From Opitutia bacterium (GTDB lineage Bacteria > Verrucomicrobiota > Kiritimatiellia > CAIQIC01 > Lenti-01): a stretch of 61,434 bases of DNA. Position numbers and translations under genes: made by a program. How positions within the stretch are numbered: position 1 is the first letter of the stretch; every line of letters starts with the position of its first letter. The DNA is taken from the NCBI GenBank assembly GCA_009928955.1, contig SABN01000005.1, positions 1 to 61,434 on the forward strand, written 5' to 3'. Of the stretch, positions 28,181 to 38,575 are shown piece by piece. The notes beneath the pieces are model-generated. The model was not told where the DNA came from. It worked only from the letters and a program-made list of their open reading frames with translations, and made no database searches.

Positions 28181-30517
28181 ATGCATCCCCCGACCCATCT
28201 GGGAACTTCGCCCGTGCGCACGGATGCGCCGGCCAAGACGAGCGGCACGTTGCGCTTCACCGACGACCGGATCCGGCCGGGCACCTTGCACACCGCCGTC
28301 CTGTTCAGCCCCCTGGCGCACGCCGAAATCCGGAAGATCGAGACCGCCGCCGCCGCCGCCGCTCCGGGCGTGCGCGGGGTGTTCACCGGCGCGGATTGGC
28401 CGGACCCCTTGATCGGCCTCTACATGGGCGACAAGCCGCCCCTCGCGCGCGGCCGCGTCCGCCACCACGGCGAGCCCGTCGTGGCGGTCGTCGCCGACGA
28501 CGAAGCTTCGGCCCTGAACGCCCTGCGGCTGGTGAAAGTCGAATACGCTCCGCTCCCCGCGCTCGGCAGCCCTCGCGCGGCGCTCGCGCCCGGCGCGCCG
28601 ATCTTGCATCCCGATCTCGCCACCTACGCCAAGATCCCCGACATCCTGCCCGAGCCCGGCACCAACATCGCCAACCGCACGAAGATCCGCAAGGGCGATG
28701 CCGACCGGGCCTTCGCCGAGGCCGATGTCGCCGTCGCCGGCGAATTCTCCTTCCCGCCGGGCGACCACGTGGCCATGGAGCCGCGCGTCGCCATCGCCGA
28801 ATATGGCTTGGACGGCCGCCTCGAGATCGACAGCTCCACGCAATCGCCGTTCGAGGTCCGCACGCTGCTGGCCAAGGCGCTGGGCCTGCACGAGCGGCAA
28901 ATCGTCGTGCGCGCGGCGCCCATCGGCGGCGGCTTCGGCGGCAAGGCGGGCATCCAGCTCGAACCCCTCGCCGCCCTGCTGGCCATGCGCTTCCCCGGCC
29001 GCCCCGTGCGCCTCGTCAATACGCGCGAGGCCGACCTGCTCTCCAGCCCCGGCCGCCCCGGCCTGCAGGCGCGCGTGCGCCTCGCCGCGCGCGCCGACGG
29101 CACGCTGCTCGCGGCGGACATCGAATTCCTGTTCGATTCCGGCGCCTACGCCGACTATGCCGTCAATGTGTCGCGCGCGGCCGCCATCTCCTGCACCGGG
29201 CCCTACAACATTCCCAACGTCAAAACCGATTCCCTGTGCGTCTATACGAATCATCCCTTCGCCTCCGCCTTCCGCGGCTTCGGCCACATCGAACTGTCCT
29301 ACGCCACCGAGCGCGCCATGGACCTCCTCGCCGAGCGGCTGAAAATGGATCCCGCCGACCTGCGCCTGAAAAACGCGATCCGCCGGGGCGATCTCACGCC
29401 CACCGGCGCGCCGATGGACGAAAACACCGGCGACCTGCCGACCTGCCTCGCCAAGGTGCGCGAACGCCTGGAATGGGATTCCAAGCCCCATCGCGACGTG
29501 ATGCCCGATGGCAAGATCCGCGCGAAGGGCGTTTCCTGCTTCTGGAAGGCGCCGGCCATTCCCACGTTCACCGACGCCGGCGCGGTGCTGTTCTTCGCCG
29601 ACGACGGCAGCGCCACGCTTTCCACCGGCGTCATTGAAATCGGCCAAGGCGCGCTCGATGGCCTGCGCATGCTCGTCGCCGAGGCCTTGAAGACGGACCT
29701 CGCGCTGGTGCGCACGACCCGCCATGTGGATACCGACCGCTCGCCGCACGACTGGGCCACCGCCGCCAGCCGCTCGCTCTTCATGGCCGGCCGCGCCGCG
29801 CTCGACGCGGTCGCCGACGCCGTCGCCCAGATCAAGCGCATCGCCGCCGCGCCGTTGCACGGCTCCGAAGAAGATCTCGAGGTCGCCGGCAACCGCGTCT
29901 TCTTCCGCGCCGAGCCCTCGCGCGGCCTCCCGCTCGCGCAGGTCGTGCTGGGCTACGTCTATCCCAACGGCAACGCCATCGGCGGCCCCGTCATCGGCCG
30001 CGGCAACTACATCACCCCGAATTTGTCCTCCATCGACCCCGAAACCGGCGCAGGCAAGCCGTGGCTCGAGTGGACCCTCGGCGCCGAGGGCGTCGAGGTC
30101 GAGATCGACCCCGCCGACGGCGCGATCCGCGTGCTCAAAGCCGTCTGCGCGATGGATGTCGGCAAGGTCGTCCATCCCGCCCTCGCCCGCGGCCAGGTCG
30201 TCGGCGCCATGGGCATGGGCATCGGCTATTCCTTGACCGAGGGCTATGTCTTCGACGCCCGCCAAACCGTCCAGAACGGCAGCCTGCGCGACTACAAGAT
30301 CCCGCGCTACGGCGAAGACCCCGAATACTTCGTCGATTTCGTCGAAACCCCGCAGGCCGACGGCCCGTACGGCCTGCGCGGCCTCGGCGAGCAGGGCATC
30401 GTCGGCATGCCGGGCTGTCTCGCGCAAGCCGTCTCCCTCGCCATCGGAAAACAAATGACCGCGCTGCCCCTCACCCCCGAAAGCATCTGGAAAAAATCGC
30501 AAGAGGCCGCCCCATGA
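28181..30517 (+). CDS. Xanthine dehydrogenase/aldehyde oxidase family, molybdopterin-binding subunit (operon 1)
   Basis: APIGGGFGGKAGIQLEP, AFRGFGHIEL, GLRGLGEQGIVG near the C-terminus. Confidence 0.95.
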   Translation: MHPPTHLGTSPVRTDAPAKTSGTLRFTDDRIRPGTLHTAVLFSPLAHAEIRKIETAAAAAAPGVRGVFTGADWPDPLIGLYMGDKPPLARGRVRHHGEPVVAVVADDEASALNALRLVKVEYAPLPALGSPRAALAPGAPILHPDLATYAKIPDILPEPGTNIANRTKIRKGDADRAFAEADVAVAGEFSFPPGDHVAMEPRVAIAEYGLDGRLEIDSSTQSPFEVRTLLAKALGLHERQIVVRAAPIGGGFGGKAGIQLEPLAALLAMRFPGRPVRLVNTREADLLSSPGRPGLQARVRLAARADGTLLAADIEFLFDSGAYADYAVNVSRAAAISCTGPYNIPNVKTDSLCVYTNHPFASAFRGFGHIELSYATERAMDLLAERLKMDPADLRLKNAIRRGDLTPTGAPMDENTGDLPTCLAKVRERLEWDSKPHRDVMPDGKIRAKGVSCFWKAPAIPTFTDAGAVLFFADDGSATLSTGVIEIGQGALDGLRMLVAEALKTDLALVRTTRHVDTDRSPHDWATAASRSLFMAGRAALDAVADAVAQIKRIAAAPLHGSEEDLEVAGNRVFFRAEPSRGLPLAQVVLGYVYPNGNAIGGPVIGRGNYITPNLSSIDPETGAGKPWLEWTLGAEGVEVEIDPADGAIRVLKAVCAMDVGKVVHPALARGQVVGAMGMGIGYSLTEGYVFDARQTVQNGSLRDYKIPRYGEDPEYFVDFVETPQADGPYGLRGLGEQGIVGMPGCLAQAVSLAIGKQMTALPLTPESIWKKSQEAAP

Positions 30518-31338
30518 TCGCCGCCGACATCACCTATCTGCGCCCCGACACCGCCGAGGAGGCCGTCGACGCCTGGAGCCGCCACGAAGGCGCGCGCTAC
30601 CTCGCCGGCGGCACCGAGATCACCCCCGCCGCCCGCCGCACCGCCGCCCTCGATTTGCGCGCCTGCATCGACATCAAGCGCATCGCGGAAGCCAACGTCC
30701 ACGAGATGTGCGGAGACCGCCTCTGCCTCGGCGCGGCCCTGTCCTTGTCCGACGTGGCCGCCGGCGACGCCTTTCCCCTGCTGAACGCCACCCTGCGCGG
30801 CATCGCCGACCACTCCGTCCGCAACCGCCTCACCCTCGGCGGCAACGTCGCCGGCCTGCTTCCGTACCGCGAAGCCGCGCTGCCGCTCCTGCTCGCCGAC
30901 GCCACCGTGCGGTCCATCGTCCCCGCCCAGGAAGGCGCGCAAGCCATCCGGCGGGAACGCAAGCTCCGCGAAATCTTCGACAAGCGCCTCGTCCTCGCCC
31001 CCGGCGAACTGGTCCTCTCGTTCTGCGTGCCCATCGAGGCCCCCGAATGGCCTTGGAGCCACCACCGCAAAACCCGCACCAGTCCCGTGGATTATCCCCT
31101 CGTCACGGCCGGCATGGTCCGCGACGGCGATTCCATCCGCCTCGCCATCGCCGGCGCCCATCCTTATCCCGTCCGCTCCGACGCCGCCGATGCCGCGCTG
31201 TCCAAGGACGGCCCCGCCGCCCTCCCCGCCGTCTTCGAAGCCTTCGGCCCCCTCCGCGCCGATTCGCGCGCCTCGGCCGAATACCGCGTCGCCCTGCTGA
31301 AAAACATGATCCGCGCCTCGTTGGAGGAACTCGCATGA
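30514..31338 (+). CDS. XDH-family FAD-binding subunit (operon 1)
   Basis: YLAGGTEITP, LTLGGNVAGLLPYREAALPLLLADATV; ATGA overlap with the preceding gene. Confidence 0.92.
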   Translation: MIAADITYLRPDTAEEAVDAWSRHEGARYLAGGTEITPAARRTAALDLRACIDIKRIAEANVHEMCGDRLCLGAALSLSDVAAGDAFPLLNATLRGIADHSVRNRLTLGGNVAGLLPYREAALPLLLADATVRSIVPAQEGAQAIRRERKLREIFDKRLVLAPGELVLSFCVPIEAPEWPWSHHRKTRTSPVDYPLVTAGMVRDGDSIRLAIAGAHPYPVRSDAADAALSKDGPAALPAVFEAFGPLRADSRASAEYRVALLKNMIRASLEELA

Positions 31339-31811
31339 AAGAGATTTCCGGGACCACCGAGCTGCATCTTTTCGTCAATGGCGAAGAGCGCCGCGCCAGC
31401 GTCCGCCCCGGCGACACCCTGATGCGCGTGCTGCGCGAAAAACTCGGACTCACCGGCACCAAGTGCGGCTGCGAGAACGGCGATTGCGGCGCCTGCACCG
31501 TCCTCCTCGACGGCAAGCCCGTCAAATCCTGCATGATCCTCGCGGTCGAATGCGAAGGCCTCGCCATCACCACCATCGAGGGCCTGCGCGACCACCCCGT
31601 CCAAAAGGCCTTCGCCGCCGAAAACGGATTCCAGTGCGGCTTCTGCACCCCCGGCCAAATCCTCAACGCCGCGGCCCTGATCGAAGCCCATCCCGAGCCC
31701 GACGACGACATCGACCGAGAATGGATGCAATCCAACCTCTGCCGCTGCACCGGCTACGAAGGCATCCGCAACGCCCTCGCCGCCGCCCGCGCCCTCCGCG
31801 GGAAACCCTAG
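31335..31811 (+). CDS. XDH-family 2Fe-2S subunit (operon 1)
   Basis: CGCENGDCGACTVLLDGK...CGFCTPG...SNLCRCTGYEGI. Confidence 0.97.
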   Translation: MKEISGTTELHLFVNGEERRASVRPGDTLMRVLREKLGLTGTKCGCENGDCGACTVLLDGKPVKSCMILAVECEGLAITTIEGLRDHPVQKAFAAENGFQCGFCTPGQILNAAALIEAHPEPDDDIDREWMQSNLCRCTGYEGIRNALAAARALRGKP

Positions 31812-31937
31812 GCCGGCCGGCTCCGCTCCCGGTTCGCCCGGCCCGGCGCGCCTTGCGGCGCCGGCCACTCCCGGATGGACGGCCCGGCCGTCCGCGTGCT
31901 ATCTTCCGGCCCTCGCGTCGATGCGCGCCCAAAACAA

Positions 31938-32831
31938 ATGAAATCCGCCTGGATCAAACCGAATCTCATGGGCGCGCTGCTCTTCTTCTCCGCCCTGTTC
32001 ATCGCGCTGAATCTCCTGCCCATGCCGTCGTTCACCTATTCGGCGATGTCCGGCCGGGCCACCGTGTCCTGGCCCGGGGCCTGGGCCGGGACCGCCCTCG
32101 TCCTCGCGCTTCTGCTCTACGGGCTCTCGATGCGGCTGGGCGCCGCCTGCCCTCGGCAAGGGGCCGCCCGCATGCTGACGGGCCCGCTCCTGATCATCCC
32201 GCAAGGCCTGGCCATCGCCATCTCGGTCGCCCTGTTCATCTACGAACCGCCGGAAATCCATGGCCATCTCGAACGGCACCTCTTCCTGCAAGGCAACACG
32301 GATTGGGGCGGAGGAGGCCTCTTCGCCGGCATCGTCGCGATCTACGCGGCGTTCGGCTTCACGGCGGCATGGCACCTCGCGCTTTCGCTGCAAGACCTCC
32401 CCGCCTCGGTTTCCTTCGGACGCGCCTGCCTGAAATCGCTGGGAATCCTCCAGTTCCACCTCCTGCTGTTCCTCGTCGCCGGCACCGCCCCCTGGCCTTA
32501 CGATGCGCGCGTCACCCCGAACGACTTCCGGAACCTCTTTCTCTTCGCGGCCGGGGTCTACGCCTGCACCCTCCTCTGGATCGTCGCCCTCCGCAAGGTC
32601 CGCCTGCCGATGTCCGCGCGCATCGCCCTCGCCCCGCTCTTCACCGTCTTGTGGCTGATCCTCGGCTCCGACGGCAACACCGCCCGCGCCGGACAACTCG
32701 TCCAAGCCGGCCAGGACCCCCAGCCCATCGTGCGCGGCGTCCGGCACGGCCTCATGCTTTCCTGGCACCGCCTGTGCGATTCCACCCTCGGCGACATCGG
32801 CAAAAGCGGCCCCGGCCCCTCCGGCCCTTGA
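31938..32831 (+). CDS. Multi-pass membrane protein, unknown function
   Basis: Several hydrophobic helices starting MKSAWIKPNLMGALLFFSALFIALNLL; located between the two XDH operons. Confidence 0.7.
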   Translation: MKSAWIKPNLMGALLFFSALFIALNLLPMPSFTYSAMSGRATVSWPGAWAGTALVLALLLYGLSMRLGAACPRQGAARMLTGPLLIIPQGLAIAISVALFIYEPPEIHGHLERHLFLQGNTDWGGGGLFAGIVAIYAAFGFTAAWHLALSLQDLPASVSFGRACLKSLGILQFHLLLFLVAGTAPWPYDARVTPNDFRNLFLFAAGVYACTLLWIVALRKVRLPMSARIALAPLFTVLWLILGSDGNTARAGQLVQAGQDPQPIVRGVRHGLMLSWHRLCDSTLGDIGKSGPGPSGP

Positions 32832-33092
32832 TCCGCCCCCACCGGATTTTCCACGAGTTGATATCGCCTCCGGCCGCGAGAAGGCCCAGTCCAGTGACCG
32901 CTCGGATGGCCGTGCACCCCGCCTGCATTGCATTTCATGCTTGGCTTCTCCTGTTCCGCTTCCTGCGCGGAAGCCTGCGGCGCCCCCCCCGCCCTTCCGC
33001 AACTAAAACGCTTCTCCGGCTCCCGCTTTCTGGTTTGCGTCCGGAGGCCGCCTGCCTTATGGTTTCCCGTTGCACAGGCGCAGGAGCGAACG

Positions 33093-35419
33093 ATGACAAA
33101 ACCCATTTCCAAACCCGGCCGGCTCGTCGGCAAACCCATCCCCCGCGTGGATGCCGATGGCAAGGTCCGCGGCTCGACCCGCTATGTCAACGACATCGAC
33201 TACAAGGGCCTCCTCCATGGCGTCGTGGTGCGCGCGCCCGTCCCGCGCGGCATCCTCAAGGCCATCGTTCCCGATCCGGCCTTCGACTGGACCGGCATCG
33301 TCTTCACGACCGCCAAGGACATCCCCGGCGAAAACGTCGTCCATATGCACGACCGCACCATGCCGCTCCTCGCCGACCTCGGCGGCGAAATCCGCTACCG
33401 CGGCGAACCCGTTGGCGTCGTCGCCGCCAAAACCTACGAGCTCGCCGCCGAAGCGGCCAAGCGCATCCGGATCGAGGTCGACGAACTCCCGCCCCTGCTG
33501 ACGCTGGAGGAAGCCATCGCGATCTTCAAGGCCACGCCTGAACAGCTCGACTCGATGAAGGACCAGTCCATCGTCAAGGGCGACCTCGCCCAAGGCTTCG
33601 CCGCGGCGGACGAAATCGTCGAGGCGGAATACTGGGCCGGACACCAGGAGCAGCTCTACCTCGAGAACCAAGGCCTGGTCGTGTTTCCGCAGAAGGATGG
33701 CTCGATCCTCGCCGAGGGCTCCATGCAATGCCCCTATTTCCCCGTGCACGAGCTGAACGATTGCCTGAAACTCCCGCCGGAGAAAATCCGCGCGCGCCAG
33801 ACGCCCGTCGGCGGCGCGTTCGGCGGCAAGGAGGAATATCCCACCATGCTGATCGGCTACGCGGCCCTGCCCGCGCTCAAGTCCGGCAAGCCGGTCAAGA
33901 TCACCTACGAGCGCAACGAGGACATCCTCTTCACGCCCAAGCGCCATCCCGTCTGGGTGCGCTACAAGACCGGCGTCAAGAAGGACGGCACGCTCACCGC
34001 CATCGAATGCGATTTCATCCTCGACGGCGGCGGCTATCTCACGATCTCCGACGTCGTCATGTTCCGCGGCATCCTGCATTGCGCCGTCGCCTACCGCTGC
34101 GACCACGTCGTCGTCCGCGGCAAGGTCGCCCGCACGCATTCGTTCCCCTGCGGCGCGTTCCGGGGCTTCGGCGCGCCCCAGGCCATCTGGGGCATGGAAT
34201 CTCACATGGACGCCATCGCGGCCCGGATCGGGAAGGCGCCGCACGAACTCCGCCTGCTGCTCCACGCGCGCCCGGGCGACGTCACCCCCACCGGACAGGT
34301 TCTCACTCCCGAAAACGGCTCCACCGCCTGCCTCCAGCTCGCGCTCCAGCGCTCCGATTTCGCCCGCAAGCTCCAGCAGGCCTCGCGCGGAACGCTCCGC
34401 AAGGGCCAAAAGAAGTTCTGCGGCGTCGGCCTGGCCTTCTTCGCCCACGGCGCGGCCTTCACCGGCGATGGCGAGGCCAAGTTCAAGGCCAAAGGCCGCA
34501 TGGAGCTGGCCGTGCTGGCCGACGGCAAGCCGGGCGTCAACATCCGCGTCTCGTCCACCGAAATGGGCCAAGGCGTCCACACCGTCTTCACCCAGATCGC
34601 CGCCGACGCGCTCTCGCTCGCCCCCGCGCGCATCCGCTTCCCCATGGCCGACACCGGCCTCGTCCCCAACTCCGGCCCCACCGTCGCCTCGCGCACCACC
34701 ATGGTCGTCGGCAACGTCGTCCACCGCGCTTCGCTCGATCTGAAAACCCAGATCGAGGCTTTCGCCTCGCTGCGCTATTTCAAGGGCGCGCCCGCCGAAC
34801 TGCGCAATTCCCTCCTCGTCGCCATAGGCGCCAAGCCCCTCGCCTTCGCGAAGGTCGCGAAGGACATGCTCGCGGAGCTCGGCCCCGTCAACGGCTTCTT
34901 CCAATTCGAGCTGCCGGCCGACATCCGCTGGGACCAGCAGAATTTCAAGGGCGATTCCTATCCGGGCTATTCGTGGTCGGCCAACGTGGCCGAAGTCGAG
35001 ATCGATCCGCTCACCTGCGAGCTCAAAGTCACGCGCGTCACGGCCATCGTCGATGTCGGCCGCATCATCAATCCGCTGTCCGCCACCGGCCAGGTCGAAG
35101 GCGGCCTGACGCAGGCGCTGGGCTATGCCGTCATGGAGAAGATCGGCACCGGCAAAAACGGCCTCTACGACGCCGCCCGCCTCCAGACCTATATCATCCC
35201 CACCGCGCTCGACGTCCCCGACTTCGACGTGAAGTTCGTCGAATATCCCTACTCCTTCGCGCCCCCCGGCGCCAAGGGGCTCGGCGAACTCCCCATGGAC
35301 GGCCTCGCGCCGGCCATCGCCAACGCCGTCGAGGCTGCCATCGGCAAGCGGATCCGCTCCATCCCCATTCTGCCCGAATCCATCTTCGAGGCCCTGCACC
35401 CCGCCCAAGGAGTCACCCC

Positions 35420-35423
<4 letters not shown>
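33093..35423 (+). CDS. XDH-family molybdopterin-binding subunit (operon 2)
   Basis: TPVGGAFGGKEEYPTML, GAFRGFGAPQAIWGME, GAKGLGELPMDG. Confidence 0.95.
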
Positions 35424-35908
<485 letters not shown>

Positions 35909-35921
35909 CCGCGAACCGCCC

Positions 35922-36773
35922 ATGAACATCACCGAAAAAATCGACCTCCGCTTCCCCAAGTCCCTCGCCGAGGCCCTGCGCCTCCAGGCCCATGAACAGA
36001 CGCGCGGCAAGCTGCTCGCGGGCGGCACCGACCTCATGGTCCAGTGGGCCGCCGGCGTGCCGATCCCCGCGCGCGCCACCTCCCTCTGGAACCTGCCCGA
36101 GCTCTGCGCCATCGAAATCTTCGACGGCCATCTCGAAATCGGCGCCGGCGTCAGCCACGCCTTTTTGCGAGAGGCCAAGCAGATCCACCGCCATGTGCCC
36201 GCGCTGATCGCCGCCGCCGCCACCGTCGGCGCGGCCCAAATCCAGGCCCGCGGCACCCTCGGCGGCAACGCCGCCAACGCGTCGCCGGCCGGCGATACCG
36301 CCCCCGCCCTCCTCGTCACCGGCGGCTCCGTCCTGCTCGCCTCCCTTTCGGGCGTCCGCGAAGTGCCGCTCGCGCAATTCTGGACCGCCTATCGCCAGAT
36401 CGCCGCCCGCCCCGACGAAATCATCCTCGCCTTCCGCCTGCCCAAGCGCGGAAAAGCCGTCGAACGCTTCCGCAAGATCGGCACCCGTCAGGCCCAGGCC
36501 ATCAGCAAGGTCATGGCCGCCTCCCGCATCCTGATCCAGAAGGGTCGCATCGAATCCGCCGCCCTCGCCTTGGGCTCCATCGCCCCCACCCCCGTCCGTT
36601 TGACCGCCGTGGAACAGTTCCTCGCCGGAAAAAAACTCACCTCCGCCCTCGTCGCCGAGGCCGAAAAACTCGCCCAGGCGACCGTCCAGCCCATCGCCGA
36701 CATCCGCTCTTCCGCCGAATACCGCCGCTGGGCCTCCGGACGCCTCGTCCGCGACGCGCTCGAAAGCTTGTAG
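35922..36773 (+). CDS. XDH-family FAD-binding subunit (operon 2)
   Basis: LLAGGTDLMVQW, GAAQIQARGTLGGNAANASPAGD, FRKIGTRQAQAISKV. Confidence 0.93.
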   Translation: MNITEKIDLRFPKSLAEALRLQAHEQTRGKLLAGGTDLMVQWAAGVPIPARATSLWNLPELCAIEIFDGHLEIGAGVSHAFLREAKQIHRHVPALIAAAATVGAAQIQARGTLGGNAANASPAGDTAPALLVTGGSVLLASLSGVREVPLAQFWTAYRQIAARPDEIILAFRLPKRGKAVERFRKIGTRQAQAISKVMAASRILIQKGRIESAALALGSIAPTPVRLTAVEQFLAGKKLTSALVAEAEKLAQATVQPIADIRSSAEYRRWASGRLVRDALESL

Positions 36774-36863
36774 GCGGTTTGTTCTTTTTTCCATAAATCC
36801 ATTGCGTTTCGCCGCCCCCTTGGAGTATCTTTCCCACCGATTACGTTAAAGAAGGAGTCCATT

Positions 36864-37793
36864 ATGTTGCGTTGGTCGTTGATCTTGATTTGCACCTTGA
36901 CCCTCGTTGCCAGTTCTTCCGCCCAGAATGACGATCTGGACGCCCTGCTCGCCGGCCTTGGCGATGAACCCGTTGCCGCGGAAGAAGCTGCGGTCGCCGA
37001 TACCCCGGCGGTCGCCGAAGCCCCCGTTGCCGAAGTGGCTCCTGCCGCCGAAGCGCCAGCCGCTGCCGCCGCGCTCGAAGACCCCTTCGCCGACCTCCTC
37101 GGCGCCGATCCCGCGGCTCCGGCCGCCGAACCCGTCGCGGAAGAAGCCCCCGCCGCCCTCGAAGAAGTCATCGCGGAAGTTCCGGTCGAAGCCCCGCCCG
37201 CCGACGCCTCCGCCGCAGACCCGTTCGCCGATCTGCTCGGCGAAGGATGGACCGAAGAACCCGCCGCCCCTGAAGCCGCCGTCGCGGAGATTCCCGCCGT
37301 CGAAGAGGCCCCCGCCGCCGAACTCCTCGAAGAAGAAACTCCCGCCGCCATCGAAGAGGCCATCGCGGAAATTCCCGCCGAGATTCCCGCCACCGTGGAG
37401 CCCGTCGCCGAGGAGTCCTTGGACGATCTGCTGGGCCACGACTGGGAGGCCGAACCCGCCGCCGCGGAAGATGCGGCGAAAGCCATTGAAGAAACCCCGG
37501 CCATCGAAGGCGCGGCCGTCGTCGCGCCGGTCACCAAAGCCCCGGCAAGTGAAATGAAGGCGGCCAAGGCGAGCCAAGAAAAGGCCGTTGTAAAGTCGGA
37601 TGCCCAAAAGAAGGCCAAGACCGACAAGCAGACGATGGCGGAAGAAGAAGAAGAAGCCAAAAAAAGAGCCGCCGCCAAAAAGGAAGCGGCGGAAAAGAAG
37701 GCGGAAGAGGCAAAGAAGCCCCAGCCCAAGCCCGAGTTGAAGCCCAAAGTCGCCGACAAGGTCCCCGATTGGAACCAGCCCGTGGTCTGGTAG
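36864..37793 (+). CDS. Exported Pro/Ala/Glu-rich repetitive protein with recurring D(P/D)xADLLG motifs and Lys-rich tail
   Basis: Signal MLRWSLILICTLTLVASSSA; DLDALLAGLG / DPFADLLG x2 / LDDLLG; ends in an intrinsic terminator. Confidence 0.75.
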   Translation: MLRWSLILICTLTLVASSSAQNDDLDALLAGLGDEPVAAEEAAVADTPAVAEAPVAEVAPAAEAPAAAAALEDPFADLLGADPAAPAAEPVAEEAPAALEEVIAEVPVEAPPADASAADPFADLLGEGWTEEPAAPEAAVAEIPAVEEAPAAELLEEETPAAIEEAIAEIPAEIPATVEPVAEESLDDLLGHDWEAEPAAAEDAAKAIEETPAIEGAAVVAPVTKAPASEMKAAKASQEKAVVKSDAQKKAKTDKQTMAEEEEEAKKRAAAKKEAAEKKAEEAKKPQPKPELKPKVADKVPDWNQPVVW

Positions 37794-37810
37794 CTCCCCC
37801 CCCCCTCTGC

Positions 37811-37840
37811 AGCCGACGGGACAATCCCGTCGGCTTTTTT
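37811..37840 (+). terminator. Rho-independent terminator
   Basis: AGCCGACGGGA-CAA-TCCCGTCGGCT-TTTTT. Confidence 0.95.
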
Positions 37841-37850
37841 ATTCCACATA

Positions 37851-37880
37851 ACGACGCAGTATTAATTAATACAGCGTCGT
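37851..37880. repeat. 30-bp near-perfect palindrome
   Basis: ACGACGCAGTATTAATTAATACAGCGTCGT; only the A/A pair is mismatched. Confidence 0.95.
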
Positions 37881-37951
37881 TTTATTATAATTTCCAAGAT
37901 CATCATTATATCCATAGTACACTTTAAATAAGCATAATACAGAATATATTC

Positions 37952-37979
37952 CTACGCATACTTAATTAAGTATGCGTAG
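37952..37979. repeat. 28-bp perfect palindrome
   Basis: CTACGCATACTTAATTAAGTATGCGTAG. Confidence 0.97.
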
Positions 37980-37983
37980 AGAA

Positions 37984-38565
37984 TCATAAGTGATGCGTCC
38001 GAAGCAAGATGGCCCATTCCTCCGGGGTGTTCACGTTGCGCAGGATCGCGGAATCGCCAACCTCCAGTTCCTTGGCCAGCGGCCGCACCCATTCATCCAC
38101 GCGCGCGTCCGGCGGCAATTTCATGAGTTCGCGCCCCGCCTCCTGCGGAATCCACAGCAGATTCCCCTTTTCGCCCCGATGCACGGGACGCCAGACAAGC
38201 TGCGGCTTTTTTGATGCCACCTCCAAAATTTCGCGGATCGTGGCTTCCTTCACGCCTGCGGCGTCCACCGGCAGAAAGAGGAATCCATCCGCCTGCGGAT
38301 GCGCCCCGATCCCCGCCTGCAGCGAACTCGCGCGTCCTTGTGCCCAACGCGGATTTTCCACCGTGGCCAGTTTCTCCGGCAATTCCAAACGGATGCGTTC
38401 GATTTCCGCCCCCAGCACCACGGCCGCGGCTTCGCACCCGCCCGCAAGCAGCAGCGCCGCCTGCCGCGCCGCCAGCGGGATGCCGTCTGCTCCGCGCAAG
38501 AGCGCCTTGGGACTCCCCATCCGCCGCGACGCCCCCGCCGCCAGCACGATGCCGACCGTCTTCAT
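37984..38565 (-). CDS. MobA/MocA-like molybdenum cofactor nucleotidyltransferase
   Basis: MKTVGIVLAAGASRRMGSPKALL...GGCEAAAVVLG...FLFLPVDAAGV. Confidence 0.85.
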   Translation of the reverse strand: MKTVGIVLAAGASRRMGSPKALLRGADGIPLAARQAALLLAGGCEAAAVVLGAEIERIRLELPEKLATVENPRWAQGRASSLQAGIGAHPQADGFLFLPVDAAGVKEATIREILEVASKKPQLVWRPVHRGEKGNLLWIPQEAGRELMKLPPDARVDEWVRPLAKELEVGDSAILRNVNTPEEWAILLRTHHL

Positions 38566-38575
38566 CGCCCCCCTC

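Noticed and set aside
28163-30502. 779-aa minus-strand ORF opposite the XDH large subunit
   Set aside because: Shadow ORF caused by GC-rich codon bias on the antisense strand; composition is Gly/Ala/Asp-rich without domain motifs, and the + strand is a clear XDH subunit.
33057-35408. 783-aa minus-strand ORF opposite the second XDH large subunit
   Set aside because: Same antisense-shadow artefact.
36488-37849. 453-aa minus-strand ORF opposite the Pro/Ala/Glu-rich protein
   Set aside because: Ser/Ala/Gly-rich mirror of the repetitive sense gene; no start context or independent motif.
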